Program-made: the position numbers and the translations under genes
In this document: one piece after another, positions 39,551 to 47,528 of the stretch
How the letters are laid out: each line of letters starts with the position of its first letter
How positions within the stretch are numbered: the stretch's first letter is position 1
The notes under the pieces: generated by a model
The model's database searches: none
What the model was told of the DNA's origin: nothing
Seen by the model: the letters and a program-made list of their open reading frames with translations, nothing else
From: Methylotenera_A sp031369365
GTDB taxonomy: Bacteria > Pseudomonadota > Gammaproteobacteria > Burkholderiales > Methylophilaceae
DNA: 64,000 nt
Direction: 5' to 3'
NCBI GenBank assembly: GCA_031369365.1
Contig: JANMOP010000080.1
Location: 40,438 to 104,437 of the forward strand

Positions 39551-41986
39551 TTGCACTGCAAACACTCACATATTAATTTTGCAAAAACCTCTTTTGCACT
39601 GCTTGCTACGGCTTACTTGCTTGGCTTTAGCCTTGCTGCGTCTGCCGAAACGCTAATCACCGAGCCAGCAGAAGTTCCAGATAATGCTACGCTTAGCGCA
39701 CTACCAGGCGCCATAGAGATAGAAGGCGATAAGCTAGACTTATATTTAGATCGCAAAATGCGCGCCAGCGGCAATGCGGTCATCAGCAAGGGTGACCAAA
39801 AAATTTATGGCGATAGCATCGAATATGACGTTCAAAACGATGAGTTAAAAGTCGATGGTAATGCGCGCATAGATTTGGGCGATAGTGAAATTCGCGGTCC
39901 TGCGCTTAAAATGCGCTTAAGTGACAGCATAGGCGAAATGCACGATGCATCTATTACGCTTAACAAGCAGATCAATAACTCCACACAAAGAGAAGCCAAG
40001 CCGCGCTATGACCCTAGCGTCTATACGCAATCCAAACTACTAAACTCACAAACCAGCCTGACTGATAACCCGCGACTTTACCAAGACAGCTATCGCGAAC
40101 CCGCTACACCTATTGGACAGGCATCAATAGACCCAAAATTCAATTCATCACGTGGTGATGCCAAAGCCATCTTTTTTGAAGGCCAAGATAAAAAACGCTT
40201 AATAGATGCGCGTTACACCACTTGCGAGCCTGGTGTTGACGATTGGTACATTAAAGCCAAAGAAATTGAACTGGATGACTTCACAGAATCGGGCACCGCC
40301 AAAAATGCTTATGTTGAGTTTAAAGGTGTGCCACTTTTATATACGCCTTGGATGAGTTTCTCTTTTAATAACGAGCGTAAATCTGGTTTGCTTGCGCCGA
40401 CAGTGGGCACAACCAGCCGCAGTGGTTTCGAGACCTCCATCCCTTATTACATCAACATTGCGCCAGATAAGGATGCTACGGTGGGGGTTCGCTACTTGAG
40501 CAAGCGCGGTGTGCAATTGCAAGGCGAGTTTAGATACTTGGGCGAAAATTATTCTGGCATCGATAACTTGGAGTATTTGGATAATGATAACCTTAACGGC
40601 GACAACCGCTATTACGCCAACTTAAGTCATAGCCATCATCTTGGCGCGGGTTGGTCTGCTGGCTATAACCTTGAAAAAGTGTCGGATGACCAATATTTTT
40701 CTGAGATGTCCACCCGCATCATTAGCACCAGCCGCGTTAATCTGCCACAAGAAGGCCGCGTTGATTATGTGGGCAATGTGTGGCGCTTTAATGGTTTGGT
40801 GCAAAAATATCAAACCCTAGATAAAATAAACTTCCCTTACGAACGCTTACCCCAGCTTACGCTCACTGCCAATAAAGAGTGGGATTACGTTAATACTGAT
40901 TTATACAGCCAATATACTTATTTTGATCGTGACATCAAAGCTCCACTTGCCGCTACTGGCAGCCGCTTAATGGCTTACCCAAGTATCACCGCGCCATTTA
41001 CTCAACCTTATGGCTTTATAACGCCCAAAGTTGGCGTGCATATGACGCGTTATAGTTTGCAAGATAACAATTTTACGATTAATGGTGCAAAGGTTAGCAA
41101 CAACAGCGAAAGCCGGACTTTGCCTATTTTTAGTTTAGACAGCGGCTTATATTTTGAACGTGATGTCAAAATTGTTAAAAATAGCTACACGCAAACCATA
41201 GAACCGCGCATGTTTTATGTATATATCCCCAATAAAAAACAAGATTTATTACCAGCTTTTGATTCTGCCTTAGCCGATTTAAATCTCACCACCTTGTTTA
41301 CAGAAAACCAATTTACAGGTGATGATAGAATTAACAATGCGAATCAAGTTAGCTTGGCTTTAACCACGCGCATGATTGATAAAAATTCTGGTATTGAACG
41401 TATGTCTGCCACTATTGGGCAACGCATTTACTTGGAGGACCAAAAAGTTGTGCTGCCTGGCGGGTCAGTTTCACAAAGCAATACTTCAGACGTGATTGCT
41501 GGGCTAACTGCAAGGCTCTCTAACAAATGGAATTTAGACGCGTTTGGGCAACACAGTACCGATGGCAAAGGCTTAGTTCGCGGCAATATACTGGCACGTT
41601 ATAACCCAGAGCCTGGCAAATTGCTTAATGTAGGTTACCGTTATACTAAAGATTTTTTAGAGCAAATTAATATTTCTGGTCAGTGGCCACTTAGCCGCGG
41701 CTGGTATGGCGTGGGGCGCATTAATTATTCTGTTCGCGATAGCAGGCCAATTGAAAGCTTGGCTGGCTTAGAATATGATGCGGGCTGCTGGCAAGCCCGC
41801 ACTGTTATACAACGCGTAGAAACTGCAACTGCTGAAGCAAACTTTGGTCTATTCTTTCAGCTAGAGCTTGGCGGTTTAGCCTCTATCGGCTCAAATCCAC
41901 TTAATTTACTACGGCGCGATATTCCGGGATACCTGAGCTCTAGCGAACTTCCTAACATTTATAGGCAGCAGAATTACAACCGATGA
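39551..41986 (+). CDS. lptD: LPS-assembly outer-membrane protein LptD
   Basis: Outer-membrane beta-barrel that inserts LPS with LptE. At 811 residues it has a signal peptide (FALLATAYLLGFSLAASA), an N-terminal OstA/LptA-like beta-taco (IEGDKLDLYLDRKMRASGNAVISKGDQKIYGDSIEYD) and a C-terminal barrel with many Tyr/aromatic strands ending EQINISGQWPLSRGWYG. In the mature part I see only two Cys (TTCEPGVDDW and AGCWQAR), versus four in E. coli LptD, giving a single inter-domain disulfide. The start is TTG. It overlaps surA by four bases (ATGA). lptE is at 50166. Confidence 0.95.
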   Translation: MHCKHSHINFAKTSFALLATAYLLGFSLAASAETLITEPAEVPDNATLSALPGAIEIEGDKLDLYLDRKMRASGNAVISKGDQKIYGDSIEYDVQNDELKVDGNARIDLGDSEIRGPALKMRLSDSIGEMHDASITLNKQINNSTQREAKPRYDPSVYTQSKLLNSQTSLTDNPRLYQDSYREPATPIGQASIDPKFNSSRGDAKAIFFEGQDKKRLIDARYTTCEPGVDDWYIKAKEIELDDFTESGTAKNAYVEFKGVPLLYTPWMSFSFNNERKSGLLAPTVGTTSRSGFETSIPYYINIAPDKDATVGVRYLSKRGVQLQGEFRYLGENYSGIDNLEYLDNDNLNGDNRYYANLSHSHHLGAGWSAGYNLEKVSDDQYFSEMSTRIISTSRVNLPQEGRVDYVGNVWRFNGLVQKYQTLDKINFPYERLPQLTLTANKEWDYVNTDLYSQYTYFDRDIKAPLAATGSRLMAYPSITAPFTQPYGFITPKVGVHMTRYSLQDNNFTINGAKVSNNSESRTLPIFSLDSGLYFERDVKIVKNSYTQTIEPRMFYVYIPNKKQDLLPAFDSALADLNLTTLFTENQFTGDDRINNANQVSLALTTRMIDKNSGIERMSATIGQRIYLEDQKVVLPGGSVSQSNTSDVIAGLTARLSNKWNLDAFGQHSTDGKGLVRGNILARYNPEPGKLLNVGYRYTKDFLEQINISGQWPLSRGWYGVGRINYSVRDSRPIESLAGLEYDAGCWQARTVIQRVETATAEANFGLFFQLELGGLASIGSNPLNLLRRDIPGYLSSSELPNIYRQQNYNR

Positions 41987-43365
41987 AATTATTATACTCA
42001 GCATTAAATTGGGCTGTGAACTCAGCATTAAACACGACTAAATTATGGATTTTAGTTTGCTTGTTTTCATCAAGCCTAGCCGTCTCAGCAGAAAGTGCAG
42101 CTGCTAGAGAAGATAAAATCGCTAGAAAAACCAACGAAGTCCTTAAAATGGATCGCATTATTGCCGTGGTTGATCAAGGTGTAATTACTGAGCAAGAGCT
42201 ACTAGATAGAATAAGTACAGTCAGCGCGCAATTGGAAAAGCAAGGCACAGCTTTGCCTCCGCAAAATGTGCTTGAGAAACAAATTTTAGAGCGTTTAATC
42301 GTCGATAGTTTACAGTTACAACTGGCAGCACAAACTGGCATAAAAGTGGACGACACGCAGCTTGATAAAACCATAGAACGCATTGCAGCGCAAAACAAAC
42401 TAGGCATAGAAGAGTTTAAAACCTTGCTCGAAAAAGATGGTATGAGCGTACGCAAATTTCGCGAAGATATTCGCAGTGAAATTACTATTGCAAGGCTGCG
42501 CGAGCGCGAGGTGGATAATAAACTCAATGTATCAGAAGGTGAAGTTGATAACTACTTAACCACACAAGCCAACCGTGGCGAAGAGCAAGACGAATTTGAA
42601 ATTTCGCATATTTTAATTCGTACCCCAGAAGATGCCAGCCCAGAAGATTTAGATAAAGCCAAAACTAAAACTCAAGAAGTGCTGCAACAATTGAGCAATG
42701 GCAAAGATTTTGCACAAGTATCGGCAGCCTTTTCAGACGCTCCTAATGCGCTTGAGGGCGGAAATATGGGCTGGAAAAGCGGTACGCAATTACCTGCGCT
42801 ATTTTTAGATACCCTAAAAAAACTGCAAGTGGGCGAGGTGGCAAAACCCCTTCGTAGCCCCAATGGTTTCCATGTGTTAAAACTTACCAACCGCCGTGGT
42901 GGCACGTCTTCTTTAGTGATTGGTCAAACGCACGCACGCCACATCTTGCTTAAGCTTAGCGAAGTGGTCTCTGAAAAAGATGCAAAACGTAAAATGGACG
43001 GCATTAAAGAGCGTATTGATAATGGTTCTAAGTTTGAAGACATGGCACGTCAATATTCAGAAGATGGCAGCGCAAACAATGGCGGCGATTTAGGCTGGGT
43101 AAACCCTGGAGATACCGTACCACCGTTTGAGAAAGCCATGAATACGCTCGGATTGGGCGAGATAAGCGAACCCGTACTGTCACCCTTTGGTTGGCATATT
43201 ATTCAAGTGCTAGAACGCCGTCAGCAAGACATGACTAAGGAGGCCTCAAGACTTAAAGCGCGACAAGAAATTCGCCTAAGAAAATCTGAAGAGGCTTATC
43301 AGGATTGGATTCGTGAGCTACGCGACCGCGCTTTTGTTGAGCTAAGACTTGAAGATAAGCTTTAG
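41983..43365 (+). CDS. surA: Periplasmic chaperone and peptidyl-prolyl isomerase SurA
   Basis: Chaperone for outer-membrane proteins such as LptD. At 460 residues it has a signal region (TTKLWILVCLFSSSLAVSA), a SurA_N domain starting MDRIIAVVDQGVITEQELLDRI, and two parvulin domains (EFEISHILIRTPEDAS... and GQTHARHILLKLSEVV...), each with the GGNMGWKSG/GGDLGWVNPG core. The C-terminal helix returns to the N domain. Translational coupling with lptD fits their shared pathway. Confidence 0.96.
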   Translation: MKLLYSALNWAVNSALNTTKLWILVCLFSSSLAVSAESAAAREDKIARKTNEVLKMDRIIAVVDQGVITEQELLDRISTVSAQLEKQGTALPPQNVLEKQILERLIVDSLQLQLAAQTGIKVDDTQLDKTIERIAAQNKLGIEEFKTLLEKDGMSVRKFREDIRSEITIARLREREVDNKLNVSEGEVDNYLTTQANRGEEQDEFEISHILIRTPEDASPEDLDKAKTKTQEVLQQLSNGKDFAQVSAAFSDAPNALEGGNMGWKSGTQLPALFLDTLKKLQVGEVAKPLRSPNGFHVLKLTNRRGGTSSLVIGQTHARHILLKLSEVVSEKDAKRKMDGIKERIDNGSKFEDMARQYSEDGSANNGGDLGWVNPGDTVPPFEKAMNTLGLGEISEPVLSPFGWHIIQVLERRQQDMTKEASRLKARQEIRLRKSEEAYQDWIRELRDRAFVELRLEDKL

Positions 43366-43433
43366 CAAATAAATTTTAGCAGATATATTTTATAAGTTAA
43401 GTTTTAGAAGACAAGTTTTAACATACCACTCAG

Positions 43434-44384
43434 ATGCATTCCCTTCCACGTATTGCAATTACCTCTGGCGAGCCTGCTGGTATTGGCCCTGACATTTGTG
43501 TCATGCTAGCTAGGCATGAATTTAAAGCAGACATTACAATCGTTGGCGATGCAGAAATGCTGGTAGCGCGTGCGCAACAACTTAACATTCATTTCGATGC
43601 AAAAAAAGTATTGCATATGCCCACCGCCGCGCATGTTAAGGCTGGCACATTAAACCCCACCAATAGCCAATATGTAATTAACACGCTCACGCGCGCGATA
43701 GATGGCTGCAAGACTGGCGAGTTCGATGCGGTAGTTACTGCGCCAGTGCATAAAGGAGTCATAAACAAAGCTGGTATTGATTTTATAGGCCATACCGAAT
43801 TTTTTGCTGAACATACACACACGCCACAAGTGGTCATGATGCTGGTTGGCGGCGGCTTGCGTGTAGCGCTAGCTACTACGCACTTAGCCTTAAAAGATAT
43901 ACCCAGCGCCATTACGCGCGAAAGCCTTGAAGCCACTATTCGTATTTTACATCAAGATTTAGTGACCAAGTTTAGCCTTAAAAGCCCTAAGATATTGGTC
44001 TCTGGACTTAATCCTCACGCTGGTGAAGATGGCTATTTAGGGCGCGAAGAAATCGAAGTGATTAATCCTGTGCTAGCCAAACTACGTGCAGAAGGCATAC
44101 AGCTCATTGGTGCATTGCCAGCAGATACGTTATTCACCAAAAAATATCTTGAAAACGCCGATTGCGTACTAGCCATGTACCACGACCAAGGTTTGCCAGT
44201 GCTTAAGTACGCTAGCTTTGGCGGCGGTGTAAATGTGACTTTAGGTTTGCCGATTATTCGCACCTCGGTTGATCACGGCACCGCGTTAGACCTAGCAGGC
44301 ACGGGCAATATCAACACTGGCAGCATGTTAGCGGCAATTGAGTTGGCAATTGAGCTTTCTCAAAATAATTTTAGCCACAGATGA
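43434..44384 (+). CDS. pdxA: 4-hydroxythreonine-4-phosphate dehydrogenase
   Basis: Pyridoxal-phosphate synthesis enzyme; NAD-dependent. At 316 residues it is slightly short at the end. PRIAITSGEPAGIGPDI, the metal His residues in GHTEFFAEHTH, HAGEDGYLGREE and DQGLPVLKY are present. The last residues, FSHR, and the TGA come from the left arm of a TTAGCCACAGATGAACAC repeat element, so the native C terminus was replaced. It lies in the conserved surA-pdxA-rsmA order. Confidence 0.96.
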   Translation: MHSLPRIAITSGEPAGIGPDICVMLARHEFKADITIVGDAEMLVARAQQLNIHFDAKKVLHMPTAAHVKAGTLNPTNSQYVINTLTRAIDGCKTGEFDAVVTAPVHKGVINKAGIDFIGHTEFFAEHTHTPQVVMMLVGGGLRVALATTHLALKDIPSAITRESLEATIRILHQDLVTKFSLKSPKILVSGLNPHAGEDGYLGREEIEVINPVLAKLRAEGIQLIGALPADTLFTKKYLENADCVLAMYHDQGLPVLKYASFGGGVNVTLGLPIIRTSVDHGTALDLAGTGNINTGSMLAAIELAIELSQNNFSHR

Positions 44385-44548
44385 ACACAGATATACACAG
44401 ATAATTTATCTTTTTCGTCATTCCCGCATAAGCGGGAATCCATTTTAATCGACAGCCTAGCGGCTGTATATTTAAAGCACAAAAATGTATTCTCTAAACA
44501 ATATACTCCAGATTTTATCCGCTTTTATCTGTGTCCATCAGTGGCTAA
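44371..44548. repeat. MITE-like inverted-repeat element with nested palindrome
   Basis: Left arm TTAGCCACAGATGAACACAG and right arm TTTATCTGTGTCCATCAGTG then GCTAA face each other across about 130 bases. A complete CGTCATTCCCGC-ATAA-GCGGGAATCC hairpin (44416-44441) lies inside, a repeat within a repeat. The left arm ends pdxA; the right arm ends 10 bases before rsmA. Confidence 0.8.
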
Positions 44549-44558
44549 ATAAGCCAGC

Positions 44559-45323
44559 ATGAAGCACATCGCAAAAAAACGTTTTGGGCAGAACTTCCTC
44601 ACGGACCAAAGCGTTATCAGCAGTTTGGTTGCTGCCATCTCGCCCAAAGCAGATGATTTAATGGTAGAAATCGGTCCAGGCTTGGGCGCGCTGACTAAAC
44701 CTTTGCTACACAACTTAAATCTTTTGCACGTGGTAGAAGTCGATAGAGACATCATTGCTTGGATGCAAAAAGAATATGCGAATAAACCTATCGAAATTCA
44801 CAATGCCGATGCTTTGAAATTTGATTTCACTAGCTTGGGTAACAATTTACGCGTTACTGGCAACCTGCCCTACAACATCTCAACCCCTATTTTATTTCAC
44901 CTGCTAGATAACGTATCACACATTACCGATATGCATTTTATGCTGCAAAAAGAAGTGGTAGAGCGCATGGTGGCATCGCCCTCAACCCCAGCATACGGGC
45001 GGCTTTCGGTCATGTTGCAATATCACCTTGCGATGGAATATTTAATTACCGTGCCGCCCGAAGCCTTTGAACCTGCGCCAAAAGTAGAATCGGCCTTTGT
45101 GCGTTGCGTGCCGCACGCCACCTTGCCTTTCGTCGCAAAAGATCAAAATTATTTTGCAAAAATTGTCATGGCAGCGTTTGGACAACGCCGCAAAACCCTG
45201 CGTAATACCTTAAAAGGCTTGTTGGATGACGCTGGCTTTGCAGCGATTGGCATTGATTCACAAAAGCGCGCAGAAAATTTGAGCGTGTCTGATTTTGTGG
45301 CGATAAGTAACTTCCTTATTTGA
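44559..45323 (+). CDS. rsmA: 16S rRNA dimethyladenosine transferase
   Basis: Methylates two adjacent adenines near the 3' end of 16S rRNA, also called KsgA. At 254 residues it has N-terminal KKRFGQNFLTD, SAM motif EIGPGLGALTKPLL, catalytic GNLPYNISTP and the C-terminal FGQRRKTLRNTLKG. Its start lies 10 bases after a repeat element, and there is no strong ribosome site, so its translation signals may have been changed by the insertion. Confidence 0.96.
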   Translation: MKHIAKKRFGQNFLTDQSVISSLVAAISPKADDLMVEIGPGLGALTKPLLHNLNLLHVVEVDRDIIAWMQKEYANKPIEIHNADALKFDFTSLGNNLRVTGNLPYNISTPILFHLLDNVSHITDMHFMLQKEVVERMVASPSTPAYGRLSVMLQYHLAMEYLITVPPEAFEPAPKVESAFVRCVPHATLPFVAKDQNYFAKIVMAAFGQRRKTLRNTLKGLLDDAGFAAIGIDSQKRAENLSVSDFVAISNFLI

Positions 45324-45345
45324 TATAATTCTATTTAACATTACG

Positions 45346-45466
45346 CTCCCTCCTCCTTTAAGGGGGAGGGCTGAGGTAGGGGTAATATCTGCGAATGTGC
45401 AAAATAATATAGTACGTTCACAACACTGCACCCCCATCCTAACCTTCCCCCTGCGTGGGGAAGGAA
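45346..45466. repeat. GC-rich palindromic intergenic repeat
   Basis: CTCCCTCCTCCTTTAAGGGG then GAGGGCTGAGGTAGGGG face CCCCCATCCTAACCTTCCCC then GTGGGGAAGG. It closely resembles 1590-1735. It lies between rsmA and adk. Confidence 0.75.
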
Positions 45467-45494
45467 TTAAAACAAAATTACGAGAAAGAACATC

Positions 45495-46148
45495 ATGCGA
45501 ATTATTCTTTTAGGCTCACCTGGCGCTGGCAAGGGCACACAAGCCACTTTTATTAAGCAACACTATAATATCCCGCAAATTTCTACTGGCGACATGCTAC
45601 GTGCTGCGGTTAAAGCGGGAACAAAACTGGGCTTAGAGGCCAAAAGTTATATGGATAGCGGCGGGCTAGTGCCAGATTCTGTGATTATCGGCATGGTAAG
45701 CGAGCGCATTAAAGAAGCCGATTGCGCTAAAGGCTTTTTGTTTGATGGTTTTCCGCGCACGATTCCGCAGGCAGATGCCATGAAAAATGCAGGTGTTGCG
45801 ATTGATTACGTGGTGGAAATTGACGTGCCAGATAGCGCGATTATGGAGCGCATGACAGGACGGCGCTCGCATATTGCATCTGGCCGCACTTATCATATTA
45901 AATTTAATCCACCTAAAGTGGCAGGCAAAGATGACATCACGGGCGAAGATTTAGTACAACGCGCCGATGAAGCGCCAGACGTAGTGAACAAACGCTTGGT
46001 GGAATACCACAATTTAACTGAACCGTTGATTACCTATTACAGCGATTGGGCAAAAAGTGGCGAAAAAGGTGCACCTAAGCACGTCAAAATTAATGGCTTG
46101 GGCGTGCTAGAAACCATTAAAGCTAATATTTTTGCTGCATTAAAATAA
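45495..46148 (+). CDS. adk: Adenylate kinase
   Basis: Converts ATP and AMP to two ADP. At 217 residues it is the long form. P-loop GSPGAGKGTQ is at residues 7-16; AMP-site STGDMLRAA, FLFDGFPRT and a full LID domain (GRRSHIASGRTYHIKFNPPKVAGKDDITGEDLVQR) lack the four zinc Cys of Gram-positive enzymes. GAAAGAA precedes the ATG. A bidirectional terminator follows. Confidence 0.97.
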   Translation: MRIILLGSPGAGKGTQATFIKQHYNIPQISTGDMLRAAVKAGTKLGLEAKSYMDSGGLVPDSVIIGMVSERIKEADCAKGFLFDGFPRTIPQADAMKNAGVAIDYVVEIDVPDSAIMERMTGRRSHIASGRTYHIKFNPPKVAGKDDITGEDLVQRADEAPDVVNKRLVEYHNLTEPLITYYSDWAKSGEKGAPKHVKINGLGVLETIKANIFAALK

Positions 46149-46155
46149 CTGAAAA

Positions 46156-46206
46156 CTAATGCCCTGCAAGCCAATATCTATGCAGATTGCAGGGCATTAG
46201 TTTTTT
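46156..46206. terminator. Bidirectional terminator between adk and the HAMP sensor gene
   Basis: CTAATGCCCTGCA and TGCAGGGCATTAG pair exactly around a 19-base loop, followed by TTTTTT. It lies between convergent genes. Confidence 0.85.
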
Positions 46207-46213
46207 ACGTTGA

Positions 46214-47332
46214 TTAAAAATTGAGCAACTTAATCTGACTTTGCATGTGCTCAGTAAGTTTTTGTAGTTTTGCAGTAGAAGTTTTTAACGCTGTCACGTT
46301 TTGATCGCTTGCCTGACTGCCGCCATCAATTTCATTTAAGTGTGTTTGTATAAATTTCATCTGTGCACGATGCAAGTCTATATCAATTTCTATAGCCCTG
46401 TTTTTGACCTTTGCAGAAGCCTCAATCTCGCTCATAAATATCTGTGTTGCTGTGCGCAATTTTGAGTTCCGCTGAATCATATTCACTCTCGTGTTCTCTG
46501 TAATCTCTGTCAAGCCAGTAGTAGCCCGACTTACCTCTTGCGCCGTGCCATCTAGCGTACGTGCTAGTTTTTGAAACTCTTCAAGCAAATTATTAGTATC
46601 CAACGCGATTCGTCCGATTTCGTCATCGTTACGTAGTTTAATACGGTAGGTTAAATCTTTGCGCGCAACAATTCCCCCTAGCACCTCACTGATTTCGCGT
46701 AGCGGCGCTGCCACTTGACGGTGGCTGTAATAAGCCATTGCAATAACACCCAAAAAGATTAAGCCTGCCAGCACTAACGCTAAGTTAATCAATTGTTCAG
46801 TAAGCTGTTGCGATGCCTTTGCACTAATCAATGTATTGGTTGCCACTTTGTTCACCATGTTATCTAGCTCTGCACCCATTTCACCTGCACTTTTACTAAA
46901 CGCAGCCAATGCCACGCGCGCGCTATCCCAATCAACCTCTGGCGCACTCATAATTCTCACAAAATCACCTGTTAAACTTACCTGCTTTTCGCCAAAACTT
47001 GCCAAAGATGCTTGGTATGGCTTGTATTCCGCTAAAGCATTAAGCTTGCTAACTTCTAGTTGCATATTTGCTATCGCTGCTTTTTGCTGCTTTGCAAATG
47101 TCGTTAAGTTATTGGTTGCATATAGCTCGTACAGCTGATTTGTTTGCAACTGCACATTGCTTTTTAAGCTGGTAACTGCAATTAAGCCAGGGATTTTTTC
47201 TTGCGAAAGCGTAACCGTGGTCGCTTCAATTTGCTTGCCGTTAAGTAAAGTTAAAGCAGCAAACGCCATCAACAAAATAAAGCCTACAACATAGCCAAAC
47301 AATATTTTTTGCGTTACGTTTAATCTCATCAT
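46214..47332 (-). CDS. Membrane 4HB/HAMP sensor protein lacking an output domain
   Basis: A roughly 372-residue protein shaped like the front half of a chemoreceptor: TM1 at about 10-30 (ILFGYVVGFILLMAFAALTLL), a helical four-helix-bundle-like periplasmic region at about 35-185, TM2 at about 190-212, then a HAMP segment (SHRQVAAPLREISEVLGGIVARKDLTYRI) and a helical cytoplasmic tail of about 100 residues. There is no MCP signalling hairpin, kinase, GGDEF or other catalytic domain. It may be a stand-alone adaptor or a decayed receptor. I use Met at 47332; five more upstream residues are possible. No chemotaxis genes adjoin it. Confidence 0.75.
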   Translation of the reverse strand: MMRLNVTQKILFGYVVGFILLMAFAALTLLNGKQIEATTVTLSQEKIPGLIAVTSLKSNVQLQTNQLYELYATNNLTTFAKQQKAAIANMQLEVSKLNALAEYKPYQASLASFGEKQVSLTGDFVRIMSAPEVDWDSARVALAAFSKSAGEMGAELDNMVNKVATNTLISAKASQQLTEQLINLALVLAGLIFLGVIAMAYYSHRQVAAPLREISEVLGGIVARKDLTYRIKLRNDDEIGRIALDTNNLLEEFQKLARTLDGTAQEVSRATTGLTEITENTRVNMIQRNSKLRTATQIFMSEIEASAKVKNRAIEIDIDLHRAQMKFIQTHLNEIDGGSQASDQNVTALKTSTAKLQKLTEHMQSQIKLLNF

Positions 47333-47528
47333 AAATCCCATCAACAATAGTTATACAATAGTTATATAAGTTTAGTCATTTATAATCACTTTCCCTTACA
47401 AAATCTTATTTTTTGCAAAGTGTATAGCTCGCTATGTTGCCTGCGCGCCTAGGCATATAAGCTTAGCCATCTCAAAAAATAGCGCCTTGACGTATAATAT
47501 GGTTTTATCTTTAAAATTTAGCAAAGCC

